DNA of 64,000 bases from Halobacteriovoraceae bacterium (lineage in GTDB: Bacteria > Bdellovibrionota > Bacteriovoracia > Bacteriovoracales > Bacteriovoracaceae), in NCBI GenBank assembly GCA_002711995.1, contig PASN01000008.1, positions 1 to 64,000 of the forward strand. The letters are read 5' to 3'. Under the pieces are notes generated by a model. The model was not told the DNA's origin and did no database searches. It saw nothing but the letters and a program-made list of their open reading frames with translations. Positions 39,879 through 48,904 of the stretch are shown in pieces. Position 1 is the stretch's first letter. Each line of letters opens with the position of its first letter. A program made the position numbers and the translations under genes.

Positions 39879-40934
39879 ATGAAGAAAAACATATTTTATT
39901 TCACGCCATATTATCCGCCAGACAATAATGCTGCGGCAATACGAAACTATTGGTTCGTTAAAACACTCAAAGAAGATGAGCAGAATGTTCAGCTAGTAAC
40001 CGGCAATGATCTATTATTTAAGCTGCCAAAGAACACAGACTCTGCCATAAAAAGGCTTTGGAAAGAGCAACTTGCGGGAATCGCTTTATTTTTTAAGGTT
40101 CTAAGCTCAAAGCATGATCTCTATTTCTTCTCTTCCCCGCCTTTTATTACGATTCTTCTGGGCTCGCTGGCCTGTAGAATCACAAAAAGGCGCTACATAC
40201 TTGATATTAGAGATATCTACCCTGAGGTTTTTCTGCATCTAGGGCTCCTAAAAGAAGACTCTCCTATCTACAAGTTCATATTGGGCCTTACTAAAAAAAT
40301 GTATAAGTCTGCAGATAGCATTATTACGGTAAGCAAGGGACTTCAAAACAAGATTAGAAATCACAGTCCTGAAAGCAAGGTTGAGCTTATCTATAATGGA
40401 TACGACAGTGATCTATTTAAGCCCAACCCAAACAAGTTTGAAAAATACACAATCGTTTTTCACGGCAATCTAGGCAAATTCCAAAGAATTGATCTTCTCG
40501 TTGAGGTTGCAAGACTTATGGAAAAGAGCCATCCAGACATCCAGTTTAAAGTAATAGGCTATGGACCTGGAGAAAAGCACCTTCAAAACCCACCGAGCAA
40601 TCTTGAGTACCTAGGTCTTATGAAGTATGAAGACATAGCTAGCTACATCGCCAAGTGCCACATGGGAATAAGCCTCAGAACTGACGATGAAATCAGCAGA
40701 GAGGCCCTTCCAGTAAAAGTATTCGAATACATAGGCGTGGGAATACCTGTCATAGTCACCCCCCAAGGTGAGGCATCAGAATTAGTTGAAAATAAAAAGT
40801 TGGGATCTACAGCCAAAAACAAAGCTCAAAAAATAATTCAAAAAATATTAGAGACAAAAAGAATTAACATAGGTTCAGTGGATAATTTTTCAAGGCAGGC
40901 TCAGTCGCAAAAAGTAACTTCTATTATAATTTAA
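39879..40934 (+). CDS. Glycosyltransferase family 4
   Basis: The GT-B protein starts best at ATG 39879 (MKKNIFYFTPYYPPDN); the frame is open to 39855. It has an N-terminal 'PPDNNAAAIRNYWFVKTL' loop typical of WbuB-like GT4 enzymes, 'DIRDIYPEVFLHLGLL', 'VELIYNGYD' and a C-terminal 'EALPVKVFEYIGVGIPVIV' nucleotide-sugar site. It transfers a sugar onto lipid-linked intermediates. The ending lacks the usual last helices, and the gene overlaps the convergent GT9 gene by 11 bases. Confidence 0.85.
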   Translation: MKKNIFYFTPYYPPDNNAAAIRNYWFVKTLKEDEQNVQLVTGNDLLFKLPKNTDSAIKRLWKEQLAGIALFFKVLSSKHDLYFFSSPPFITILLGSLACRITKRRYILDIRDIYPEVFLHLGLLKEDSPIYKFILGLTKKMYKSADSIITVSKGLQNKIRNHSPESKVELIYNGYDSDLFKPNPNKFEKYTIVFHGNLGKFQRIDLLVEVARLMEKSHPDIQFKVIGYGPGEKHLQNPPSNLEYLGLMKYEDIASYIAKCHMGISLRTDDEISREALPVKVFEYIGVGIPVIVTPQGEASELVENKKLGSTAKNKAQKIIQKILETKRINIGSVDNFSRQAQSQKVTSIII

Positions 40935-41988
40935 AATTCAGTTCTACTTCTTTTATTACACTCTCCACGCTAATACTTTGCATACAAGAATTCTTGTTAC
41001 AGCCATATTCAAATCCCAAGTTAAGACAAGGAGAGCACCTTAAAGGAGCCTGTAAGGACACAGCACTCTGATTAAGAGGACCCCACCTCTTTGAATTTGT
41101 AGGACCATTCAGGGCAACCAAATTTGCATTCACAGCTGAAGCTAGGTGCATGATACCTGTGTTAACACTAATAACGAGCCTTGCGGATGATAAGTAATTG
41201 CAGACTTCACCCAAAGAGGTTTCACCAGCCAAATTTCTTACTTTGCCTTTGGGCAACTGCTTTAAAACACTATCATTTTTAATTTTATCTTCAGCTGAAC
41301 CAGAGAGGTAAATAGAATAGCCTTTATTGATGAAGTAATGCCCCAATTTAACCCAGTGATCTTTTGGCCATTCCTTTAAGTAAGATTTTTCACCACTTGG
41401 ACAGATGTGAAATATTATAAAGTCTCGGTCCTTCCGCTCCCCAACGATAATTTCAGGTGTTTTCACAAGGTCCTTTCGAAGCCTGCTAAACAAATTTCTA
41501 TAATTTTCTATTTCATGCACAGATGATAAATGCCTAATTGGATAGTCATAAACATAATGTCGACCTTGGCCTTTAGTTTTAAATCCTAACTTCTTATTAG
41601 ATTTTGAAAAGAATGATAAAATCGCATTTAGTCTAGGCCATTGTCCGCAGTCAAACCACATGTCAAACTCATGCTTTCGTATAGTCCTAATGCTACGAAG
41701 AGGATTTTTAACTGATATATAGACCTTTTCATCAAAAGCACCAATTAAGTCTGCAACCCCACTAAGGCTAGGAGGGCATATTAGAACAAATCTCATGTCA
41801 GGACGAAGCTCCCGTGCCTCCTTCAAAACAGACGCCGCAAGCAGGGTATCTCCAATTGCAGCAGTCATTAGAATTCCTACACGACTGCTCTTAATTTGTT
41901 TTCTTTTTTTGGGAATTACACTTAGAAAGTAAACTAACGGAACTCCGATAAAAAAATCCAAGCTTTTAAGAAGCCTGTTGCCTCTCAT
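40924..41988 (-). CDS. Glycosyltransferase family 9 (heptosyltransferase-like)
   Basis: The 354-residue GT-B protein has GT9 features: 'MTAAIGDTLLAASVLKEAREL', 'ICPSGEKSYLKEWPKDHW' and 'VISVNTGIMHLASAVNANLVALNGPTNSKRWGP'. In characterised members, ADP-heptose is added to LPS inner core. The C-terminal Cys-rich part ('RCSPCLNLGFEYGCNKNSC') is also common in GT9. Here it could act on core or O-chain. It begins at the stop of the upstream methyltransferase gene with a 4-base overlap. Confidence 0.88.
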   Translation of the reverse strand: MRGNRLLKSLDFFIGVPLVYFLSVIPKKRKQIKSSRVGILMTAAIGDTLLAASVLKEARELRPDMRFVLICPPSLSGVADLIGAFDEKVYISVKNPLRSIRTIRKHEFDMWFDCGQWPRLNAILSFFSKSNKKLGFKTKGQGRHYVYDYPIRHLSSVHEIENYRNLFSRLRKDLVKTPEIIVGERKDRDFIIFHICPSGEKSYLKEWPKDHWVKLGHYFINKGYSIYLSGSAEDKIKNDSVLKQLPKGKVRNLAGETSLGEVCNYLSSARLVISVNTGIMHLASAVNANLVALNGPTNSKRWGPLNQSAVSLQAPLRCSPCLNLGFEYGCNKNSCMQSISVESVIKEVELNFKL

Positions 41989-42692
41989 TGATCACCCAGG
42001 TAAAAATTCGTTTCCAATTGTCTGTCGACGGGATATTTAAGATATTCTTGTTTATAGTCTTTTGTTTTTCTCAAGAGCAAAAAAAGACTATAGGCCATGC
42101 TAGGAATAGCCTTCGCCAAGGGTTTAGCAATCCAAGGAGAAAAAGGGTAAAAGTTACTCCCCCTAAAGCTCACAACCTCATACCCTTTTGCAAAAACATC
42201 AATCAACTTTAGTAAATCATTCTTTGTATATCCTCGAAGGTGAGCGGAGTTATTTTGGATGCTAGTAGGTTGTTTTCCCATTAGAAGCAAGAGTCTATTA
42301 TGAAGAGACGCAAGATTAGGAACACCAATCAAGAGATGCCCTCCAACTTTGAGAGTGCGAGACATTTCATGCAAAACCCAAAAAACCTCTTTACTGTGCT
42401 CCATCATTTGATTGCTAATTATCAAATCTAAACAGCCTTCCTGGACTGGAAGTTGCTCTTTTTCAAAATTTATTTTAAACGTTTTTATTCCTCTGCCTTC
42501 GAGCTCTTTAGCATTCTCTTCGTAATACTCTACCCCATATAGAAGAGCATCAGGATTCAGACTTCTAACCAACTCAAGGTCATCCCCTCTTCCAGCTCCT
42601 ACATCAAGAGCGGAATGAACTTGTGGAACGAGTTTAAGTAAGTTGAATATTTCGTTTCGCCCATAATTTAGGCTTTTATCTACTTGGAACAT
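41985..42692 (-). CDS. SAM-dependent methyltransferase of the glycan cluster
   Basis: The 235-residue class I methyltransferase has motif I 'ALDVGAGRGDDLEL', an acidic residue in 'LYGVEYYEENAKEL', and 'DLIISNQMMEHSKEVFWVLHEMSRTLKVGGHLLIGVPN' as in methyltransferase type 11/12 proteins. It may methylate a sugar hydroxyl or cap a glycan chain. It forms a unit with the GT9 gene and is divergent from the 42728 glycosyltransferase. Confidence 0.82.
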   Translation of the reverse strand: MFQVDKSLNYGRNEIFNLLKLVPQVHSALDVGAGRGDDLELVRSLNPDALLYGVEYYEENAKELEGRGIKTFKINFEKEQLPVQEGCLDLIISNQMMEHSKEVFWVLHEMSRTLKVGGHLLIGVPNLASLHNRLLLLMGKQPTSIQNNSAHLRGYTKNDLLKLIDVFAKGYEVVSFRGSNFYPFSPWIAKPLAKAIPSMAYSLFLLLRKTKDYKQEYLKYPVDRQLETNFYLGDQ

Positions 42693-42727
42693 TGTTCAAA
42701 TGGTATAAAATTGGCAAGGGAGTGTAA

Positions 42728-43603
42728 ATGCCAATGAAGTACGTTGTTATTACCAACACATTTCGTAGAGAGCCAAATCTTGTTGCAAGAAGTCTTAAAG
42801 CTTCACTAAATCAAGAATTCAGACCAGAAAAAGTCATTTTAATTGATCAAAATAAGCCTGCACTGGAGATTGACCACACTCTTTTAAACAATCCACGGCT
42901 TGAAATCCAGCATGTAGACGCGAAGGGTGTTTCTGTGGCCAGAAATAGGGCCTCATACCCTACAGATATCGACTGGATTGTATTTTGTGATGATGATGGG
43001 TATATGGATAAAAATTACTCAAAAGTTCTTTTTAATAGTATTAAGGCTTTTCCTGAAATTAGAATTTTTGCTGGCTCCATCATTCGAGATGACAATCTAG
43101 GCTACTACTCACCTCGCCACCGTATTGGTGGAGATATTAATAAATTTAGAAATACGAAGTTGCTGATGGGCTCCAACTTTGCCATTCACTCTAAAACCTT
43201 TTCGGAGCTAGATAAGTTTGACGAATTATTTGGAACGGGAAGCCATTGGGGAAGTGGTGAAGAGTCTGATTTCGCTTGGAAAGCCTTCTTTTCGAAGGTT
43301 CAAATGAGGTACCTCCAAAACTTAATTGTATATCATGTTAAACCATATAATGGGGACCTCAAGCACTCAATACATAAAGCCTACAATTACGGGATTGGGA
43401 AGGGCGCTTTAATTTCCAAATGGCTGTTAAAGAGGAAAAAGCTTATTGTCATATACGAATTGGTTGAGATGACCTTAGTGCCAATAATTAAGTGCCTCAA
43501 GGGATTACTTAGACTCAACAAAGCAGAAATTTTAATTTCCTTGAGCTCTCTAAAAGGAAGGTATATTGGGATTATTAAAGGGTACAAATTTTATAGAAGC
43601 TAA
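42728..43603 (+). CDS. Glycosyltransferase family 2
   Basis: The 291-residue GT-A protein starts at ATG 42728, with AAGGGAG at spacing 5. It has the N-terminal 'VVITNTFRREPNLVARSLKASLNQEF', 'GVSVARNRA' and the metal-binding 'DWIVFCDDDGYMDKN' (DxD-like). A 'GSGEESDFAWKAF' segment resembles the catalytic-base ED motif. It is a lone plus-strand gene inside a block of minus-strand glycosyltransferases. Confidence 0.85.
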   Translation: MPMKYVVITNTFRREPNLVARSLKASLNQEFRPEKVILIDQNKPALEIDHTLLNNPRLEIQHVDAKGVSVARNRASYPTDIDWIVFCDDDGYMDKNYSKVLFNSIKAFPEIRIFAGSIIRDDNLGYYSPRHRIGGDINKFRNTKLLMGSNFAIHSKTFSELDKFDELFGTGSHWGSGEESDFAWKAFFSKVQMRYLQNLIVYHVKPYNGDLKHSIHKAYNYGIGKGALISKWLLKRKKLIVIYELVEMTLVPIIKCLKGLLRLNKAEILISLSSLKGRYIGIIKGYKFYRS

Positions 43604-44409
43604 AAGTACTTCAAAATCAATTCTCGTTTGTACAACAGGTAAGATACAATTCCATAGTAATAGAACCTACGATAGGATTTAAAGAAAACCATATCACGCA
43701 TTAACTCCATAATTTTTTTTCCCCAAAACAGAGGATTTTTACTCCAAATGTATGCAGCAAATACTCCTTGAGAAAAGAGAACTCGACAGTCTCTCGAGCT
43801 ACCTGTGTGGTTATCATCTAATAATTTTGCAACAAAGACATGTGATAGTTTAAATTTAAAACCCTTGTTGTATGCCTGAAAGGAGAAAAGAGTATCCTCA
43901 CCAATTGGAAAGTCTGTTCCTAAACCAATTTTTTCGTTGAACTTTACCGAATTCCAAACTTTTTTCCTAAAACACATTTCAACAGAGCAAATGGATAAAA
44001 CGAATCTCTTTCCTTCAAACATAACGGGTGAAAAAGACCTGTAATCTCGAAATGGAGCACCTAGACTTCCCCTGACTTTAACCACATAAAAATCTTCAGT
44101 ACTTGTGTCTAGCTCACTTAAAAGACTCTTTAAGCCCCAAGAATCAAACCTCACGTCATCATCGGCAATGTAACACACATCTCCATGGCTTTTCGCGATA
44201 CCTAAGTTTCTACTTTTAGCCAGACCGGCCTCTTCAGACCTTAATAAGCTAAAGTCACTTCTCTTCTCTATCCATGCAGGTTCATTTCCTAAAGGCTTTT
44301 GCCAGACCAATATGTACTCTATTCCCTCTAAGCAAGGATACCACTCACTTTCGAGCTTACCAATCCTACTGTTTATTGTGGAAATGATTATTGATAGGCG
44401 TACTTCCAT
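43600..44409 (-). CDS. Glycosyltransferase family 2-like
   Basis: The 269-residue protein has GT-A features: 'LSIIISTINSRIGKLESEW', 'LAKSRNLGIAKSHGDVCYIADDDVRFDSWGL' with the DDD metal site, and 'GLGTDFPIGEDTLFSFQAYNKG' with the ED motif. The start is ATG 44409. An A8 tract (43713-43720 on the minus strand, after G4) is in frame here. It converges on the 42728 gene with a 4-base overlap. Confidence 0.82.
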   Translation of the reverse strand: MEVRLSIIISTINSRIGKLESEWYPCLEGIEYILVWQKPLGNEPAWIEKRSDFSLLRSEEAGLAKSRNLGIAKSHGDVCYIADDDVRFDSWGLKSLLSELDTSTEDFYVVKVRGSLGAPFRDYRSFSPVMFEGKRFVLSICSVEMCFRKKVWNSVKFNEKIGLGTDFPIGEDTLFSFQAYNKGFKFKLSHVFVAKLLDDNHTGSSRDCRVLFSQGVFAAYIWSKNPLFWGKKIMELMRDMVFFKSYRRFYYYGIVSYLLYKRELILKYF

Positions 44410-44415
44410 TGTTTT

Positions 44416-45366
44416 TTAATACCTAAGCTTAAGTTTTTCAATGATTGACTCATAAAGACCCTTTAGGTAACTCAAAGGATCAATCTTTAAGAGCTTTATT
44501 GAGTTTGATTTCCACAGATAAGAAATAGCGAGTTTTTTAACTGAGCGATTCGTTAGAGTTTTAATAAAGCTTACACTTTTTTTAAGGGTCTCTACGTCCC
44601 GTCCACCAAAGATTATGCAAGTCAGTAAATCCTCGGAGATATCAATTTGAAATAACCTTTTCCATGCAATTTTAGAAACAGACACATGAACCTTCCTCTG
44701 TTTGTCCCTGTCACAGCTTACTTGATTTTGATGCACTCTATATTTCAATAGCACCTCTGGGATATTACAAACTTTTCCTATAGACATAAGCTCAACCCAA
44801 TAAAGATAATCCTCAGCACGAAAAAAACTTCCTTCATAACGAATTTTTTTTGCAACATCAGCTCTGGCCATTATAGAGGGATGGCAAAACATTGGTGAAA
44901 AAAGTGATCTAACTCTAATTTCCTCGTCTTTACAAAATAATTTATGAAGCTTATCTCCATTTTCAACTTCTTTAAACCAAGTGCCACAAAGGACAAGCTC
45001 AGAATTAGCCTCCATAGTTTCTACTTGTTTTCTTATTCGCCCAGGAAGTGAAATATCGTCAGCATCCATCCTAGCAATATACTTACCCTGTGAAAGTTCA
45101 AGACCTCTATTTAGAGTTTCAACCAACCCCTTATTTGACTGTTTAAAATGGCGGATTCGCGTATCGCTACCTGCCAGTTCATTTATGATAAGGCCAGAGT
45201 CGTCACTAGATCCATCATCAATTACAATTACCTCTATTTCTCTATAGTCTTGAGTAAGGATACTACGAATAGACTCTTTCAAGTAATCTTCGGAGTTGAA
45301 CACGGGCAAAATGACAGAAACAAGCGGACTAGAGCTTTTCAAAACGCCTTCCAATGTTTTGGGCAA
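44416..45366 (-). CDS. Glycosyltransferase family 2
   Basis: The 316-residue protein has the standard GT2 N-terminus 'VSVILPVFNSEDYLKESIRSILTQDYREIEVIVIDDGSSDD', 'RGLELSQGKYIARMDADD' (DxD) and 'RAEDYLYWVELM' (ED). It adds a sugar from a nucleotide donor on the cytoplasmic side. Its N-terminus overlaps the upstream fucosyltransferase-like gene by 28 bases, so translation may begin a few codons later. An in-frame A8 tract is present at 44844-44851. Confidence 0.9.
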   Translation of the reverse strand: MPKTLEGVLKSSSPLVSVILPVFNSEDYLKESIRSILTQDYREIEVIVIDDGSSDDSGLIINELAGSDTRIRHFKQSNKGLVETLNRGLELSQGKYIARMDADDISLPGRIRKQVETMEANSELVLCGTWFKEVENGDKLHKLFCKDEEIRVRSLFSPMFCHPSIMARADVAKKIRYEGSFFRAEDYLYWVELMSIGKVCNIPEVLLKYRVHQNQVSCDRDKQRKVHVSVSKIAWKRLFQIDISEDLLTCIIFGGRDVETLKKSVSFIKTLTNRSVKKLAISYLWKSNSIKLLKIDPLSYLKGLYESIIEKLKLRY

Positions 45367-46217
45367 AGGTCTATGGTTTTTTCATTATCTACAGCAAACC
45401 ATTTTTGTGGCCTTATTACGTATGAACGACTGGTCTCCCCTAAAAAAGCACCCCACCAGCTAAAGGAACTGTTGGCGATTACGAAATGTCTGCATTGCGA
45501 TATAAGATATATATCAAACTCAGGATTAGATTCATTGCCAGTAATGAATGTTGTTGTAAACTTTGATTTTAAATTTTCTTTGACCCAAGTGGGGTCATCA
45601 GAGAAAACAAAAAGTTTTGGATTTTCTAACTTACTTCCTAAGTAGTTCAAAGCTTTATTATAATAAGACAGTGAGCAGACACCATGAAAGGACGCTGCTG
45701 ACTGATTAGTTATATAGTCGCCCCGTCTAATATGTAAGGCTATGGATTCAGAGCTTAAAATGCTTTCATGATATTTTCGATTTTGCTCACCAATATCTCC
45801 CCTTAACTTAAAATCCTTAAGAAGATATGGCCTTGCTTCCTGTATGTACTTATAGGATTGCCAGTAGCCTGAATACAAGTTGGCTCCACTCTGCTCTAAA
45901 TACTCAGGTCGAAATTCAAACCCCTTTTCCACAACAAAACCAAAAAACTTTGATGGGGCTATTCGATGAAGCAATTGAGAGATTCTTCTTAGTTTACCAT
46001 TCAGTAAAACTGGTTTAGATTTCGTTACTTGAACTTCTGAACCTAACTCATAGCACCCCAAGGCATAGCTCCTAGGAGTTGTTGAACTGTCAAACTTTTG
46101 GTCAAAAAAACTAGTTTCAAGGGATAATCGAAGTCCATGCTTTAGGCTTAATGCCTTTCCGAAAGCATATTGGAACATCTGATTTCCAAGACCGCCGCTT
46201 AAAGAAATAATAATCAA
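45339..46217 (-). CDS. Glycosyltransferase family 11 (alpha-1,2-fucosyltransferase-like)
   Basis: The 292-residue protein shows the GT11 signature 'SLSGGLGNQMFQYAFGKALSLKHG' at the N-terminus, 'ALHIRRGDYI' (about 142-151, GDP-fucose binding) and the C-terminal 'FVIANSSFSWWGAFLG'. Family members move fucose from GDP-fucose to galactose. No GDP-fucose synthesis genes are in the window. It overlaps the C-terminal part of the broken GT4 gene by 4 bases. Confidence 0.92.
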   Translation of the reverse strand: MIIISLSGGLGNQMFQYAFGKALSLKHGLRLSLETSFFDQKFDSSTTPRSYALGCYELGSEVQVTKSKPVLLNGKLRRISQLLHRIAPSKFFGFVVEKGFEFRPEYLEQSGANLYSGYWQSYKYIQEARPYLLKDFKLRGDIGEQNRKYHESILSSESIALHIRRGDYITNQSAASFHGVCSLSYYNKALNYLGSKLENPKLFVFSDDPTWVKENLKSKFTTTFITGNESNPEFDIYLISQCRHFVIANSSFSWWGAFLGETSRSYVIRPQKWFAVDNEKTIDLCPKHWKAF

Positions 46218-47417
46218 TTCTCACCACCCAGCATCTCAATATAAAGTGACTCATAATTCTTTGCAATCCTATCCCAAGTAAACTGAGCCTGCCAAGCCTT
46301 CCGTACCGACTCGCCTACTTGTTCTAAACGACCAGTATCACTTAATATTTGATTTAAGAGATCTGCTGATTTTGATGTATCGATGTAAACCTGCCCCTTT
46401 TTAATACACTTAGTGGGCATCAACCATCCACCCCCCAACCATTCAAGTATTTCAGCGGAATTACCAGCCTCAGAAACGAAGGCCGGCAAAGATGCTGCAG
46501 CAGCTTCAAATATGACCAAAGGCGAACATTCCACTTTTGATGGAAAAACTAATAAATCTGCTTCTTTAAATAGTGATACTAGTTCTTTCCTTGAAAGGTT
46601 TGAAAAAACAACTCTCTTTTCAAGTTTAGTGCCCTTTAATATTTTTTTTTAATTGGCACAGCGAATAATTCTTATTAATTTTTCGCTTCATCCTAGACTT
46701 AAATGAATCCTTAAATAAAACTTCATTTCCATTAAGAACTAAATAGGTATTTTCTCGTTTTGATTTTTCCAAAACTTCAATTGCCTCATAGTGGCCCTTT
46801 AAGCCAGTAAAGCTTCCAACATGAAGAAGTAGATTTGCATCAGAGGGGATCCCCAGTTGTTGTTTAATATTTAAGGTCGCAAGGGAATTGAACTCTCTCT
46901 CATCAGCAGCATTTGGTATCACCTTGAACTTCTCTTTCACATAAGGAGCTGAGAATAAAAAGTCTTGGTACCTCTTAGATAAAAATACTGTTTGATCAAA
47001 GCATTTAAGACTGTACTTCATTTTTTCGAAATATTTTACGAAGGCTTTATCATTTAATCCTGAAAATCCAGTTGGTACGAAAACTTTTTTTCCGTTTAAT
47101 AGCTCAATATTATCTAGGAGTAAGTCACAACTCCACTGCTGAGCGGCAAAAACAGTTATCACATCAAACTGGTTATTTTTTAGAAATTCCAAGTATTGGT
47201 CGGAATCCCCCTTAATTCCGTAAACAGAGTTTCCAGATATACGGAATTGGCGGATAGCAACTCCCTTTACTTCAATATCCTGTCTATCGGGATGAAATGA
47301 GGTGGCAACTGTAACCTTGTGCCCAAACATTACAAGTCTTTCAGAAATTTGTCGGACTACTTCGGACATACCTCCTTTATAGGGAGGGTAAGTTTCGACA
47401 ACATGAAGAACTCTCAT
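46214..47417 (-). pseudogene. Glycosyltransferase family 4, frameshifted in an A9 tract (possible phase variation)
   Basis: The first frame (47417 to 46626) gives 263 residues with the GT4 N-terminal domain ('VVETYPPYKGGMSEVVRQIS') and 'LLHVGSFTGLKGHYEAIEVLE', then ends at 'CQLKKNIKGH'. With 8 instead of 9 A's at 46642-46650, the frame reads on through 'LVSLFKEADLLVFPSKVECSPLVIFEAAAASLPAFV', the EX7E nucleotide-sugar site, to 46214, giving a normal 400-residue enzyme. All other sequence is intact. So this is an OFF state, a recent pseudogene or a sequencing slip. It overlaps the 47414 gene by 4 bases. Confidence 0.85.
46642..46650 (-). repeat. A9 homopolymer at the frameshift of the GT4 gene
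   Basis: Nine T's on the plus strand (nine A's in the gene) mark where the GT4 frame breaks. A tract of 8 restores the 400-residue protein. The neighbouring glycosyltransferases have in-frame A8 tracts. Confidence 0.8.
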
Positions 47418-48244
47418 AGGGCTCTCTTGATCTTATTTATCGTTTTTCGAATTAGATAAAGCGGGTAAGGTGTCAATTTTATTCTTTTAACAGTCCTGAT
47501 TTTATCTTCTTCCAAGTCCCTACTTTTCATCCAGTCCGCAACATTATTGAAAACTGCTTCCATCTTTCTGAACTCTTTAAGGTAATGATAGTCATCTCTT
47601 ACAGAGTTAGAAGAGTCGTAGGTATACCTCACCAATGGTCTGTCTATGAAATGTATGTCTCCAAAACAAGCAAGCTTTAACCAGGTAGCATAATCCTCTC
47701 CAACCCGAAGTTTTTTACTTTCAGGAAAAAGACCAGTTTCAAAAACTAACTTTGTTGGTGCAAGAACGCTGCTGCATATAACATTATTTACCTTCACTAA
47801 TTCATTTAAATTTAGCAAAGTCGGAACGGAGTTTAAAAGCATCCCCTCGGCCTCACCACATTCATTCACCTTTAATGCATTAGAGCAAACACCAGCTAAT
47901 CCAGGATAAGACTTAAAGGCTTCCATCTGTAGAGCGAGTTTATCAGGCTCCCAATAATCATCACTATCTAAAAAAGCTATGTACTCTCCAGTTGCCACTC
48001 TTAGTGCCCTATTGCGAGCCACAGATGGTCGACCGGAATTCTTACCTTCTGATTCGAGAACACTCACTCTGGGATCGTTAGAAAAATTTTCTTTAATTAA
48101 TGCCTGGGTTGCGTCTGTAGATTGGTCATCAGATATAATAACCTCTAAATTTGAATAAGACTGATTAAGGGCTGAATTTACGGCACTAATTATTGATTTT
48201 TCTCGATTAAATACCGGTACAATTACACTAATTAACGGATTCAT
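47414..48244 (-). CDS. Glycosyltransferase family 2
   Basis: The 276-residue GT2 protein begins at ATG 48244 (MNPLISVIVPVFNREKS), where the conserved N-terminus starts; the frame is open to 48265. It has 'LEVIISDDQSTD', 'VARNRALRVATGEYIAFLDSDDYWEPDK' (DxD) and 'GEDYATWLKLA' (ED). It overlaps the upstream methyltransferase stop by 17 bases and ends on the start of the frameshifted GT4 gene. Confidence 0.9.
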   Translation of the reverse strand: MNPLISVIVPVFNREKSIISAVNSALNQSYSNLEVIISDDQSTDATQALIKENFSNDPRVSVLESEGKNSGRPSVARNRALRVATGEYIAFLDSDDYWEPDKLALQMEAFKSYPGLAGVCSNALKVNECGEAEGMLLNSVPTLLNLNELVKVNNVICSSVLAPTKLVFETGLFPESKKLRVGEDYATWLKLACFGDIHFIDRPLVRYTYDSSNSVRDDYHYLKEFRKMEAVFNNVADWMKSRDLEEDKIRTVKRIKLTPYPLYLIRKTINKIKRAL

Positions 48245-48884
48245 CTTGAGCCCAGCTGAGTTCAAGTTGTTCTTGATAGTCTTTCATCCAAATATCTAGG
48301 AGAGGAATCTCTGAGTCATCAAGTAGAAAGTTTCTTAGAAAAGCACGGTTGTGTTTTTCAAAATCCTCTTTTGAACTAATCTTACCAACCTTTTCGACGG
48401 TTAGGTCAATATTATATGTCCCTTTCCAAGAGTTTCTTCTCTTTTTAACTAATTTAAAGTCATTTGTCCTTAATAAAGACAATAAGTGTCGGGTTGTATA
48501 TCCCTCATAGTGATACGCCCAATGTGCCTCATGAGAACCAAATAGGTGTCTAATACCAACCATTTTTCTTCTAAAACTAGAAAGCGGATTCAAGATGGAT
48601 AACGTGGTTAAAAGATAGTCGGGAACCTCAATCCTAAGCTTATCACCAGGCTCCATCCACGAAGACCATCCGGAAGCAAGACCACAAGCAACTGGGCGAC
48701 TAAAATGTTCAAACACATGATGAAGCCTTACCTCTCGAACTTCGCCTTTTTTAAATCTCAGCCTTCTTATATCTGCATGCTCGTCAGCGACAGACTTGAT
48801 CTGAACAGAGTGATCATTCAAGGGGAAGTCAATATTTCGGTATCCTTCAAGATGCCTTTGTCCACAACCTAAATGTAACTTCAT
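48228..48884 (-). CDS. Methyltransferase-like protein of the glycan cluster
   Basis: The 218-residue protein has the start 'KLHLGCGQRHLEGYRNIDF', the usual form of small SAM methyltransferases in polysaccharide loci, with 'VREVRLHHVFEHFSRPVA' and 'MEPGDKLRIEVPDYL' following. The ribosome-binding site is strong (AGGGGAGG). The substrate may be a sugar of the O-chain. Confidence 0.8.
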   Translation of the reverse strand: MKLHLGCGQRHLEGYRNIDFPLNDHSVQIKSVADEHADIRRLRFKKGEVREVRLHHVFEHFSRPVACGLASGWSSWMEPGDKLRIEVPDYLLTTLSILNPLSSFRRKMVGIRHLFGSHEAHWAYHYEGYTTRHLLSLLRTNDFKLVKKRRNSWKGTYNIDLTVEKVGKISSKEDFEKHNRAFLRNFLLDDSEIPLLDIWMKDYQEQLELSWAQDESVN

Positions 48885-48904
48885 AATCCTCCCCTATCAA
48901 ATCC

